DNA of 64,000 nt, taken from Acidobacteriota bacterium. Its GTDB lineage: Bacteria > Acidobacteriota > Terriglobia > Terriglobales > Acidobacteriaceae. Positions within the stretch are counted from its first letter, which is position 1; each line of letters opens with the position of its first letter. A model generated the notes under the pieces. The model saw only the letters and a program-made list of their open reading frames with translations, was not told the DNA's origin and made no database searches. This document shows positions 33,793 through 43,300 of this stretch, piece after piece. Made by a program: the position numbers and the translations under genes. The DNA is taken from contig JAFDVQ010000002.1 in the NCBI GenBank assembly GCA_018268915.1, positions 124,001-188,000 of the forward strand, in the 5' to 3' direction.

Positions 33793-34866
33793 TTACTCGC
33801 GTGATGGAGGATGGGGCAATTGATGGCGGCTGCGAGAGGGTATGACATGGGCTTTGGTGAGGATCTTGCGGGCGAGACCGGTGAGAGCCATCGAAGAGGC
33901 GCGATCCGCGGAGATCCAGTTGCACCGGGCTGCGGAACTTGAAATCGATTCGGTTGGCAGTGAGTAAACGTGGACGATGTAGTTGACCTGCATGATGGCG
34001 TGGCGGACGGTGAAGACGTGTGCGGTCTTCAGCGACTTAGTAAGTTCGATAGAGGGAAGTTCCCAGAGGCCGGGCATGACTGTGTTGGCAGCTGCGCGCT
34101 GTTCGAGGAGGATCTCGGTTCGAGATTCGGTTTCGCGAGTGATGAGAGCGCATGCGATTTCCCGGGTAGTCATGGCGGCGCGTTTTGGGGTGCGGTGCTC
34201 GCCGAGCGTGTGGCACTCCCGGGCCCAAGGGCAGACGAGGCATTGAGGGTTGCGCGGGGTGCAGATGGTGGCGCCGAGTTCCATGATGGCCTGGTTGTAG
34301 TCGCCGGGGTGGCGTGGGTCGATGAGGGTTTGCGCGAAGTCGTCGACTTTGCGGCGGACGGCGGCCTCGGAAATTGTGTCGTGAGAATGCCAGCCCTGGA
34401 TGCGGCTGAGGACGCGCTCGACGTTGCCATCGATGACTGCGATGGGCTCGTTGTGGGCGATGCTGGCGATGGCGGCGGCGGTATAGGAGCCAATGCCGGG
34501 AAGAGATCGGAGGCCTTCGGCGGTGGTGGGCATCACTCCGTTGTGGTCGGAGACGACGGATTGGGCGGCCTTGTGGAGCATGCGGGCGCGGCGGTAGTAG
34601 CCGAGTCCGCTCCAGAGAGCGAGGACATCCTGCTCGTGGGCTTTGGCAAGCGACTGAATATCCGGAAAATATTGAAGGAAGGCGGTATAGCGGTCGATGA
34701 CGGCGGCGACGCGGGTCTGCTGGAGCATGATTTCGGAGACCCAGATGGCGTAGGGATCGGTGGTCCGGCGCCAGGGAAGGTCGCGCTTGTTGCGGTGGTA
34801 CCAGCCGAGGAGTTCCTGCCGCATGCGGGCGACGGTGTCTGGGCTGTGCCTGCGGCGGCGGGGCAT
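33793..34866 (-). CDS. mutY: A/G-specific adenine glycosylase
   Basis: 357 aa. HhH-GPD glycosylase domain with catalytic Glu in SEIMLQQTRV, helix-hairpin-helix LPGIGSYTAAAI, catalytic Asp region VIDGNVERVLSR, and a [4Fe-4S] loop C-x6-C-x2-C-x5-C (ICTPRNPQCLVCPWAREC). A C-terminal NUDIX-like domain for 8-oxoG recognition follows (GLWELPSIEL). It removes adenine mispaired with 8-oxoguanine. The start ATG 34866 lacks a good Shine-Dalgarno, but the N-terminus fits the family. Confidence 0.94.
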   Translation of the reverse strand: MPRRRRHSPDTVARMRQELLGWYHRNKRDLPWRRTTDPYAIWVSEIMLQQTRVAAVIDRYTAFLQYFPDIQSLAKAHEQDVLALWSGLGYYRRARMLHKAAQSVVSDHNGVMPTTAEGLRSLPGIGSYTAAAIASIAHNEPIAVIDGNVERVLSRIQGWHSHDTISEAAVRRKVDDFAQTLIDPRHPGDYNQAIMELGATICTPRNPQCLVCPWARECHTLGEHRTPKRAAMTTREIACALITRETESRTEILLEQRAAANTVMPGLWELPSIELTKSLKTAHVFTVRHAIMQVNYIVHVYSLPTESISSSAARCNWISADRASSMALTGLARKILTKAHVIPSRSRHQLPHPPSRE

Positions 34867-35241
34867 GGAGGAAGAGTATATGAATTTTGTAAGTTCTTCT
34901 ATTGATTGGGGTTGTTTGTAGAATATTGAATACAGGCCATTTAACTAAGAGCCGGTGTTAAATAACACTTAGGACAGCGGTTAGCTATTGCGGCTAATCG
35001 GCCATGGGGAGGCTGACTTCTTCCGGGTGGCCCTCCAGGGCGCGGGAGGCGCATGGCGCATGCGGATCCCACGGTTTCACCCTGGGCATTTTTCGGGCGC
35101 TGGCTACGGGAGGCTTCTTTATATGAGTGGGGGGACACCGGCGGTTATCGTGATCTGCTTTAAAGCTGGAGGGCACAGCTCAGGAGCACGAACTGCGGGT
35201 CCCCTTCGGCTGCGATCGTTTGCTGCGCGAGCGACCTGCGC
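34867..35241. other. Intergenic region with a degenerate repeat copy
   Basis: 375 bp between two minus-strand genes. Near its right end (about 35190-35260) is a stretch with CGGGTCCCCTTCGGCTGCG and CTGCGCTCAGGATGTCAG that resembles the 3' half of the 71-nt element found at 37541 and 55668, but degraded. The end of the neighbouring coding sequence overlaps this. I see no gene here. Confidence 0.4.
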
Positions 35242-35973
35242 TCAGGATGTCAGTCCTTCTTGTGGTGCGACCTGCGGTGTTTCGGGTGTGCCGGCGGATT
35301 CGACCCTGGCTTTTTCGAGGGCCTGGAGTTCCAGCAGTTCTTTGTATTCTCGCTCTTCGATGAATTCGCAGATTGCGCGGACTGCAGGGTCTTCGTTGTC
35401 GTACTTCCCCTTCCGGGGCCGGTCGGGTTCGGGGGCGGGCTGCAGTTCGGGGGGCGGCTCCATGCCGGGGTTGGCTGCTTTCCACTCCTCGAGATTCTTT
35501 TGCTTCTCTTCTTCGGCGATCTGATCTTCGATCTCTTCCACTTCGTCTTCGTAGTATTCGAACCATTCGCACGGCTTTTGGCAGGTGACGCAGTCCCGAG
35601 GAGGGTCGCAGGCGTTGACGGCCTCGGCCATTTCAAAGCCATGGTCGTCATAACAGAGCGAGCGGACCGGCTTGGGTGTGACGGCGGGATACTTAGGTAG
35701 AAGGCCTTTGATGATGTTGATGCCGTGGAGATAGGTTCCGGCTTCCTTCTGCGTAATGCGCTTTTCGCCCATGGCCCAGAGGGTTTCCTGAACACCAATC
35801 ACGCAGCCATCGGCGTCTTCAAGCAAAGGCATGCGAAACGGAGTGCCGGGGTGCGCTGGAGCGTAGAAGCGCTCGCGGAGGTTGCGATGGTGATAGCAGA
35901 ATTGGCTGTCGCGAAGTATCGCGTCGGTGCATTTGCATCCGGATGAAAAGACGTGACGACACTCGATGTGCAT
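35242..35973 (-). CDS. Uncharacterised protein with Cys/His-rich N-terminus
   Basis: 243 aa, soluble. The N-terminus has a spaced Cys/His set (C5, C13, C15, then CYHH at about 26-29), which looks like a small zinc-binding module. A second Cys group (CDPPRDCVTCQKPCEW) is near residue 130. Next comes an acidic coiled coil (YEDEVEEIEDQIAEEEK), a Pro-rich linker and a helical C-terminus (REYKELLELQALEKARVE). I do not recognise a named family. ATG 35973 with GGGAG five bases upstream. The last residues are encoded in repeat-like DNA. Confidence 0.65.
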   Translation of the reverse strand: MHIECRHVFSSGCKCTDAILRDSQFCYHHRNLRERFYAPAHPGTPFRMPLLEDADGCVIGVQETLWAMGEKRITQKEAGTYLHGINIIKGLLPKYPAVTPKPVRSLCYDDHGFEMAEAVNACDPPRDCVTCQKPCEWFEYYEDEVEEIEDQIAEEEKQKNLEEWKAANPGMEPPPELQPAPEPDRPRKGKYDNEDPAVRAICEFIEEREYKELLELQALEKARVESAGTPETPQVAPQEGLTS

Positions 35974-36272
35974 GAGGGCTCCCAGTTGCCAGTGAGCAAA
36001 GCGTCGTTAGCGGTGCTAGCGGAGTTCGCGTGCGCCTGCGCGCACGTTAGCTCTCCTGCCCATGAAATACGCCCGACGGCCTGGCAGCTATTTGTCCTTG
36101 ATTTGACTGCAATTTCATTGTGCCGAAATTGGGGTATTTAGCCTGCAAAACGGGCGCGGGCGGATGGGTACGTGGAATGAGCGGGTTGCGGGATAGGTGG
36201 AGCGAAGCGGTCTTTGTACCGCATTGCGGTTCGGACCCTATGGTACCCTCGCACAAGGAAAGGGTTCTGTTC

Positions 36273-37466
36273 ATGTCTGCTGGAAAGCCTCTGAATGGCC
36301 GGGTTTATATGGATGCCAACGCTACGACTCCGCTATTGCCGGAGGTCGTGGATGCGATGCGGCCGTACTGGACTGACCATTTTGGGAATGCCTCTTCGAT
36401 CCATCTGGACGGGCAGCAGGCGAGAACGGCGATTGACCGGGCACGGGAGACGCTGGCGGAGTTCTTCAACTGCCACGATGCCGAGGTCGTGTTCAACTCG
36501 GGCGGGACGGAGGGCGACAATACCGCACTGTTCGGGCTGCTGCATCCGGGCGATCACCTGATTACTACGTCGATTGAGCACTCGGCTGTGCTGCAGGCGG
36601 CGAAGAAGCTGGAGCGGTTTGGCGTTACGACGACTTACGTTGCGCCGCAGGCGAGCGGACTGATCGAGCCGAGCGATATCTTGAGGGCGATCCGGCCGGA
36701 GACGCGACTGATCAGCGTGATGCTGGCGAACAACGAGACCGGAGTTCTGCAGCCGGTTGCGGAGATCGGAAAGATCGCGGCGGATACCGGCGTCTTCTTC
36801 CATATTGACGCGGTGCAGGGCGCGGGCAAGGTGAAGTTCGACGTGCGCAAGTGGGGCGCGCACCTTGTTTCGATCAGCGGACATAAGGTTCACGCGCCGA
36901 AGGGTGTGGGCGCAATGTTTGTGCGCAAGGGAACGCCGGTGGATTCGCTGATTGTGGGCGGCAGCCACGAGCGGAGACGGCGTGCGGGAACGGAAAATGT
37001 TCCAGGCATTGTGGCGCTGGCCAAAGCTGTTGAGCTTGCCATGCATAGCATCGAAGACGGCACGATGACGCGGCTGGCTGGATTGCGCGACAAGCTGGAG
37101 GCGGGTGTTCTGGCGTTGCCGGCGACCGGGTTGAACGGAGCACTCGCGGATGGAAAGCCAGCTCCGCGGGTGGCGAACACCTCGAACATCTGGTTCGACA
37201 ACCTTGAGGGCGAGGCGCTGGTGATTGCGCTGGACCTGAAAGGGATTGCGGTCTCAGGCGGGTCGGCGTGCCACTCGGGCGCGACGGAGCCAAGCCATGT
37301 GCTGATGGCGATGGGACTGAATAAGCACCGGGCGGGAGCGAGTCTGCGGTTCAGCCTGCTGAAGACGGTGACCGAGGAGCAGATCGACCGGGTTCTGCAG
37401 GTGCTGCCGGAGGCGGTGCAGAATCTGAGGGCGCTGGCGCCGGTGACGGCGGGGACGATGGCGTAG
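36273..37466 (+). CDS. Cysteine desulfurase (NifS/IscS family)
   Basis: About 397 aa. PLP-fold aminotransferase class V with NSGGTEGDNTAL, HIDAVQGAGK, the PLP lysine in SISGHKVHAPKG, and the substrate-activating Cys in the loop SACHSGATEPSHVL. It mobilises sulfur from cysteine as an enzyme-bound persulfide. ATG 36273 has AAGGAAAGGG upstream and matches the family N-terminus (VYMDANATTPLLPEV); the longer frame to 36120 looks non-coding. The next gene is mnmA, so this enzyme likely supplies sulfur for tRNA 2-thiouridine synthesis. Confidence 0.93.
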   Translation: MSAGKPLNGRVYMDANATTPLLPEVVDAMRPYWTDHFGNASSIHLDGQQARTAIDRARETLAEFFNCHDAEVVFNSGGTEGDNTALFGLLHPGDHLITTSIEHSAVLQAAKKLERFGVTTTYVAPQASGLIEPSDILRAIRPETRLISVMLANNETGVLQPVAEIGKIAADTGVFFHIDAVQGAGKVKFDVRKWGAHLVSISGHKVHAPKGVGAMFVRKGTPVDSLIVGGSHERRRRAGTENVPGIVALAKAVELAMHSIEDGTMTRLAGLRDKLEAGVLALPATGLNGALADGKPAPRVANTSNIWFDNLEGEALVIALDLKGIAVSGGSACHSGATEPSHVLMAMGLNKHRAGASLRFSLLKTVTEEQIDRVLQVLPEAVQNLRALAPVTAGTMA

Positions 37467-37540
37467 GGCGAGCGGCGCTTCGCGCCAGTTAGCAGAGTTA
37501 GGAGTGACGGGGTTAGTTTTCGCTCACTGCGGAAATGCAA

Positions 37541-37611
37541 GAAGCAGATCCTTCGCTTACCACCCCCACGCTTGAAAAGACGCGTGGGGCCCCTTGCGCT
37601 CAGGATGACAG
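37541..37611. repeat. 71-nt hairpin repeat (copy E1)
   Basis: Begins GAAGCAGATCCTTCGCTTAC, contains the stem CCCCACGC/GCGTGGGG, and ends TGCGCTCAGGATGACAG. The second copy at 55668-55738 has the same length and differs at seven positions. Two of those are paired changes in the stem (CCCCAGGC/GCCTGGGG). Located between the cysteine desulfurase and mnmA genes. Confidence 0.85.
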
Positions 37612-37662
37612 CCTGATGAAGGGAAACACTTGGAAGAGCGGACAGCTTAGTAAGGGTAAGGC

Positions 37663-38811
37663 TTGGAAGAGCCAGGATTAGATAGAGCCTTGAGTGAGAA
37701 GCGCACAATTGCGGTGGCTATGTCGGGAGGGGTGGATTCCTCGACCGTGGCGGCGATGCTTGCACGGCTGGGGGATGGCAATCAGGTTGTCGGGCTGACG
37801 CTGCAGTTGTGGGATCAGACGCGGCTGGCGGGGAAGCATGGGATTCCGGAGGCGCCGAAGGCGGGACGGTGCTGCTCGCTGGATGATGTTTACGACGCGC
37901 GGAGGGTGGCGGAGCATCTTGGAATTCCGTACTACGTGGTGAACCAAGAAGAGCGGTTCGAGAAGGATGTTGTGCGTCCGTTCGTGAGTGAGTACCTGGC
38001 GGGGCGCACGCCGATTCCGTGCTCACTTTGCAATAACCACCTGAAGTTCGATCAGCTGCTGAAGACGGCGCGGTCGATCGGGGCGGAAGCGATTGCGACG
38101 GGGCACTACGCGGTGAATGAGTACGACGAGAAGCGCGGGCGGTGGATTCTGAAGCGGCCTGCGGATCTGGCGAAGGACCAGACGTACTTTTTGTTCGGGC
38201 TGACGCAGGAGCAGCTGGCGCACACGCTGTTTCCGCTGGGCAACCTGACGAAGCCCGAGGTTCGCGAGGTGGCGCGGCAGAAGGGTCTTGCGCTGGCGGA
38301 GAAGCCGGACTCGCAGGAGATCTGCTTCATCCCCGGCGGGGACTACAAGCAGTTTCTGACGGCGTATCTGGAGGAGCAGGGAGAAGAGATGCCGGATACG
38401 GCGGGCGAACTGGTGGCCTCGAATGGCGAGGTGATCGGAAAGCATGCAGGTATTTCGAACTTTACGGTGGGGCAGCGGAAGGGCTTGAATGTGGGTTCGC
38501 CGTCGCCCTTGTATGTGCTGAACATCGATCCGGCGAGCAATCGCGTGATGGTGGGAGCAGATGCGGAACTGGCAACCGATACGCTTCGGGCGAACCGGCT
38601 GAACTGGATCAGCATCGAGAAGCTAACGAGTCCGATGCGGGTGAAGGCGAAGATCCGGCACCGTCACGAGCCGGCATGGGCGACTCTGGAGGCGGCAGGA
38701 GTTGAAGAGGTCGTGGCCAGGTTCGATGAGCCGCAGCGGGCAGTGACGCCGGGGCAGTCAGCCGTGTTCTACGACGGCGACGAGGTGGTTGGCGGCGGCT
38801 GGATCGTCTGA
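37663..38811 (+). CDS. mnmA: tRNA 2-thiouridine(34) synthase MnmA
   Basis: 382 aa. The PP-loop motif is VAMSGGVDSSTVAAML (18-33). The first catalytic Cys lies in IPCSLCNNHLKF, the second in SQEICFIPGGDY, with the central GHYAVNEYDEKRGRWIL and C-terminal beta-barrel VGQRKGLNVG. It adenylates and thiolates U34 of Lys, Glu and Gln tRNAs. The start codon is TTG 37663 (AAGG about seven bases upstream) or possibly TTG 37690. It follows the cysteine desulfurase gene by ~200 bp containing a repeat. Its stop codon lies in a stem-loop. Confidence 0.94.
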   Translation: MEEPGLDRALSEKRTIAVAMSGGVDSSTVAAMLARLGDGNQVVGLTLQLWDQTRLAGKHGIPEAPKAGRCCSLDDVYDARRVAEHLGIPYYVVNQEERFEKDVVRPFVSEYLAGRTPIPCSLCNNHLKFDQLLKTARSIGAEAIATGHYAVNEYDEKRGRWILKRPADLAKDQTYFLFGLTQEQLAHTLFPLGNLTKPEVREVARQKGLALAEKPDSQEICFIPGGDYKQFLTAYLEEQGEEMPDTAGELVASNGEVIGKHAGISNFTVGQRKGLNVGSPSPLYVLNIDPASNRVMVGADAELATDTLRANRLNWISIEKLTSPMRVKAKIRHRHEPAWATLEAAGVEEVVARFDEPQRAVTPGQSAVFYDGDEVVGGGWIV

Positions 38812-38833
38812 CTTTTTTCCGAGAAAAGTCAGA
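38807..38833. other. Stem-loop spanning the mnmA stop codon
   Basis: TCTGACTTTT, 7-nt loop, AAAAGTCAGA: a perfect 10-bp stem that includes the mnmA TGA. There is no following T-run, so it is not a classical terminator. Confidence 0.5.
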
Positions 38834-38857
38834 TTCGTAATCACAGAGGCGGCGGTT

Positions 38858-38906
38858 CGGCACATCTGCGGCAAAAATGTGCCGGGTGGCAACATCTCCG
38901 ATGTTG
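38858..38906. promoter_or_regulatory. Pair of inverted repeats upstream of the RND efflux operon
   Basis: CGGCACAT/ATGTGCCG (38858-38884, 11-nt loop) and CAACAT/ATGTTG (38890-38906, 5-nt loop) lie in the 374-bp gap between mnmA and the efflux adaptor gene. They could be regulator sites or fold as RNA. The rest of the gap shows no gene that I can support. Confidence 0.4.
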
Positions 38907-39185
38907 AAGCGGCGATATTTTGCGACAATTCGAGAGGCGTAAACGTCAGGTAAATAACGCCAGAAGTTCCATTGCGTTCGCCATTTGAGTGGTTTCTGGA
39001 TCACAGAGAATCGGGCGGGCGGGTTGTAACATGAGGGCTGCACTGTACTAACGATTCCGGCAGTCCGCGAGTGGCTGCGTTTGGCCGAGTCCAGCGAGTT
39101 GGCCTACTGCGAAGAAGACAGTCTTCAGCAAAAACACTCAAAGGATTGCGATAACGGCGGGACACGCCGGCAAGGGGTTCGAGTC

Positions 39186-40295
39186 TTGAAATACATTTGT
39201 TTTTCTAGCGCATTTTTGCTCTGCCTGGCCGTTACAGGATGTCAAAAAGATGAGCCCAAGGCTCCGCAGGGCGGCGGAGCAGGGATGCAGGCGATGCCGG
39301 TGAAGACGGTGGCGGTGTCTCTGCAGCCGGTGGCCCAGAGCAGCGAGTACATGGCGACGGTGAAGTCGCGGCGGTCGGCGACGATTCTGCCGCAGGTTGC
39401 GGGCATGCTGACTTCGATCACAGTGCACAGCGGCGAGCGCGTGAAGGCCGGCCAGGTGCTGATGACGATCGATCCGCGTCAGCAGCAGGCGAATGTGGCT
39501 TCGCAAACCGCGACCGAGCGCCAGAAGAAGGCGGCATTCGACTACGACAATGTTGAACTCGAGCGGCAGAAAAAGCTGTTCGCTGCGGGAGTGACCAGCA
39601 AGGAAGCGCTGGACCAGGCTCAGCAGGCGTTCGACAACGCGAAGGCTGACTACGAGGCGTCGCATGGAACACGCGACATGCAGGAGCAACTGCTGGGGTA
39701 CTACACAATTCGCGCGCCGTTCGATGGAGTGGTGGGCGATATCCCCGTGCACGTGGGAGATTACGTTTCGCCGACGATGGGATCGAATGCCATGGCGCTG
39801 ACGACCGTAGACCAGGGCGGGGATCTGGAAGCATATATCTACATCCCGACGGAGAAGGCGAGCGACGTTCGCAACGGGCTGGCGGTGGAGCTGTATGACA
39901 CGGCGGGAAAGCTGCTGGAGAAGTCGAAGATTGACTTCGTGTCGCCGCAGGTGGATCCGACGCTGCAGGGGATCCTGGCAAAGGCTCCGGTGCACAGGAC
40001 CGCGGACATCATGCGCAACGCGCAGCTGATCAAGGCGAAGGTCATCTGGAGCACGAAGCCGATGGTGGTGGTGCCGGTGCTGGCAGTAACCCGACAGGGC
40101 GGACAGACGTTTGTGTTTGTTGCTAAGAAGCAGGGGAACGGGCAGTACGTCGCGGCGCAGTCGCCTGTGGACCTGGGCGATGCGGTTGGGAATTCGTATT
40201 CCATCAATTCGGGCCTGAACGCGGGCGATGAAGTGGTGGTGTCGAGCACGCAATTCCTTGTGAACGGGATGCCGGTCTCAAAGCTCCCGGGTTGA
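39186..40295 (+). CDS. RND efflux periplasmic adaptor (HlyD/AcrA-type membrane fusion protein)
   Basis: About 369 aa lipoprotein: signal sequence FSSAFLLCLAVTGC with lipobox Cys. Order of parts: beta-barrel start PVKTVAVSLQPVAQSSEYMA, lipoyl half-motif ATILPQVAGMLTSITVHSGERVKAGQ, a coiled coil (AFDYDNVELERQKKLFAAG), second lipoyl half (YYTIRAPFDGVVGDIPVHVGDYV), and a membrane-proximal domain. It links the RND pump to an outer-membrane channel. The likely start is TTG 39186 with AAGGGG eight bases upstream; the frame is open upstream to 39081 but is not signal-like. The pump gene follows after 78 bp. Confidence 0.9.
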   Translation: MKYICFSSAFLLCLAVTGCQKDEPKAPQGGGAGMQAMPVKTVAVSLQPVAQSSEYMATVKSRRSATILPQVAGMLTSITVHSGERVKAGQVLMTIDPRQQQANVASQTATERQKKAAFDYDNVELERQKKLFAAGVTSKEALDQAQQAFDNAKADYEASHGTRDMQEQLLGYYTIRAPFDGVVGDIPVHVGDYVSPTMGSNAMALTTVDQGGDLEAYIYIPTEKASDVRNGLAVELYDTAGKLLEKSKIDFVSPQVDPTLQGILAKAPVHRTADIMRNAQLIKAKVIWSTKPMVVVPVLAVTRQGGQTFVFVAKKQGNGQYVAAQSPVDLGDAVGNSYSINSGLNAGDEVVVSSTQFLVNGMPVSKLPG

Positions 40296-40373
40296 GCAGA
40301 TCCCTTCCTGCATAGAGCGGCTCATCGATAGAGCGCAACGCTGCGACGGGGACACAACGAAAGAGGGCTCATC

Positions 40374-43300
40374 TTGTTTGTTAAGTTTTTCATTCATCGG
40401 CCGGTATTTGCGACAGTCTGCGCCCTGCTGATCATCTTGTCGGGAGCGGTGTGCATCCCGAACCTTCCGATTGCGATGTACCCGACGCTGAACCCGCCGC
40501 AGGTATCGGTGGCGTGTAACTACGTCGGCGCGAACGCGGACACGGTGGAGAAGGCCGTCACGATTCCGCTGGAAGAAGCGATTAATGGCGTAGAAGGCAT
40601 GCGGTACATGTCGTCCTCGAGCACGAACAACGGGACGAGCATGATCAACGTGACGTTCCAGACGGGCTACGACCTGGATATCGCCGCGGTGGACGTGCAG
40701 AACCGCGTGGCCAGCGTGACGGGGCGGTTGCCGGCGGCTGTGAATGCGACGGGCATTTCGATTACGAAGGCGAACCGGAATTTCGTATTCGGCGCAGGGT
40801 TTTATACGCTCGATGGGCGGTACTCGAATGAGTTCATTTCGAACTACCTGGATGTCTACGTAAAAGACGCGCTGAAGCGCGTTCCGGGTGTGGGCGATGT
40901 GAACATCTTCGGCGAGCGCAAGTACGCGATGCGCGTGTGGATCGATCCGCTGAAGCTTTCGTCGTATGGGCTGACGGCAACGGATGTGATCAGTGCGCTG
41001 CAGGAACAGAACGTCGAGATTCCGGCGGGGCAGTTGGGACAACAGCCTGCGGACGAGAAGCAGTCTTACCAGATTCCGGTGCGCGTGGTGGGAAGACTGT
41101 CGAGCCCGGAGCAGTTTGAAAACATCATTCTGAAGAGCAATGCCAACGGACTGATCCTGCTGAAGAACGTGGGGCATGCGGAAGTCGGTGCTGAGGATTA
41201 CAGCTCGGCGCTGGAATACAACGGGCATGTGGCGCAGGGCGTCGGCGTAGCGCAGTTGACGAGCGCTAACGCTCTGGATGTGGACCGGCAGGCGAAGGCT
41301 GTTCTGGAAAAGCTTTCGAAGAGTTTTCCTCCGGGACTGAAGTATGCGATCGCTTTTGACTCAACGACGGTGGTGGGCGAGTCGATTCATGAGGTGCTGG
41401 TGACGCTGGCGGAGGCGATTGGGATCGTGATCCTGGTGATCTTCCTGTTCCTGCTGGACTGGCGCGCAACGATTATTCCGGCGGTGACGATCCCGGTGTC
41501 GCTGATAGGAACGTTTGCGTTCATACGGATATTCAACTTCTCGATCAATTCGCTGACGCTGTTCGGAATCACGCTGGCGACCGGACTGGTGGTTGACGAT
41601 GCGATTGTGGTGATCGAGAATGTGCAGCGGCACATTGCGATGGAGCACTCGGATCCGCATGAGGCGACGTCAAATGCGATGGGCGAGGTGACGAGCGCAG
41701 TTATCGCGACATCGCTGGTGCTGATTGCGGTGTTTGTGCCGGTGTCGTTCTTCCCGGGGACTACGGGAATTTTGTACAGGCAGTTCTCGCTGACGATTGC
41801 GTTTTCGATTGCGATTTCGGCGTTCAATGCGCTGACGTTGTCGCCGGCGTTGTCGGCGCTGTTCCTTCGCGGAGAAGAGGCGCGGCCGAAGCAACTGGAC
41901 TTCCTGCATATCAGGCCGGTGTCGCGGGCATTTGCGGGCTTCATCCATGGCGCGGACGCGTTCGTTACGTGGCTTGCGAAGACCTACGCGAAGATCATTC
42001 ACGAGGCGCTGATTCTGCGTTATGTGCTGCTGCTGTTGTTCTTTATAGGGCTGGGTGGGACCTGGTGGATCTACAACAAGGTGCCAACAGGATTCATTCC
42101 GCAGGAAGATCAGAGCTTTCTGATGGGAATCGTGCAGGCGCCTCCTGGGTCGTCACTGGCGTACACGCAGGCGCTCGCGGATAAGGCGCAGGCGATCATC
42201 TATTCAAACAAGGACATCGCGGGCGCGTTCTCGGTGATTGGATTCAGCTTCGCCGGAAACGCATCGAATGCGGGCATGATGTTCATCAGCACCAAGCCTG
42301 CAGCGGAACGGCGCGGGAAAGGGCACTCTGCAGCGGATATTGTTGCGGATCTGTCACCGAAGCTCAGCTCGCTGATGTTTCAGCCCGATGGCGGCATGGT
42401 GTTTGTGATTCAGCCGCCGGCCGTGAACGGCGTGGGTAGCTATGGCGGATTCACATTCATGCTGCAAGACACGGGTGTGAATACTTTGTCGGATCTGGAC
42501 CGCGTGGCGCACCAGATTGTGAATGCGGGCCGTGGGCGGAAGGATCTGACAGGCCTGTTGACGACGTACTCGGCGAATGATCCGCAGGTGCTGGTGACGA
42601 TCGATCGCGAGAAGGCAAAGGCGATGGGAGTGCCGCTGTCGCAGGTTACGAATGCGCTCGGCGTCTTCATGGGATCGCAGTATGTAAATGACTTCGACTT
42701 TAACAACCGGACGTATCGCGTGTATGCGCAGGCCGACCAGAAATACCGTATGACGGCGAAGGATCTGCACGCGTTCTATGTGCGGAGTGATGCGGGACAG
42801 ATGATCTCGCTGGATAACCTGGCAACGGTTGCAGAAAGCGCCGGCCCGCCGGTGATTACGCACTACAACCTGTTTCGCGCGGTGGAGATCGATGGTTCGC
42901 CGGCTCCGGGATACAGCTCGGGCCAGGGCATCAGCGGCATGGAGGACCTGGCGAAGCAGAACATGATGCCGGGAATGCAGTACGAGTGGACGGGACTGAC
43001 GCTGGACGAAATTGAGTCGAGCGGGCGCTCGCTGCTGATTTTCGGGCTGGGGATTCTCGTTGTGTATCTCACGCTGTCAGCGCAGTACGAGAGCTTCGCG
43101 CTGCCCTTCATTATTCTGCTGGCGGTACCGATGGCGGTGCTGGGCGCGCTGGGACTGGTGGCGATTCGCGGATTGTCGAACGATGTGTATTGCCAGATCG
43201 GACTGGTGATGCTGATTGGTTTGTCGGCGAAGAACTCGATTCTGATCGTCGAGTTCGCGGAGCAGTTGAGAGCCAAAGGGCGAACGATTGCCGAGGCTGC

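Noticed and set aside
33970..34905. 311-codon plus-strand frame opposite mutY
   Set aside because: Asp/Gly/Val-rich antisense translation; MutY motifs on the minus strand are decisive.
39170..39190. GGTTCGAGTC resembling a tRNA T-loop
   Set aside because: No acceptor or anticodon stem can be built around it; it is the ribosome site and TTG start of the efflux adaptor gene.
39138..41228. Long minus-strand frames opposite the RND efflux genes
   Set aside because: Arg/His-rich shadows without ribosome sites; the efflux genes on the other strand are unambiguous.
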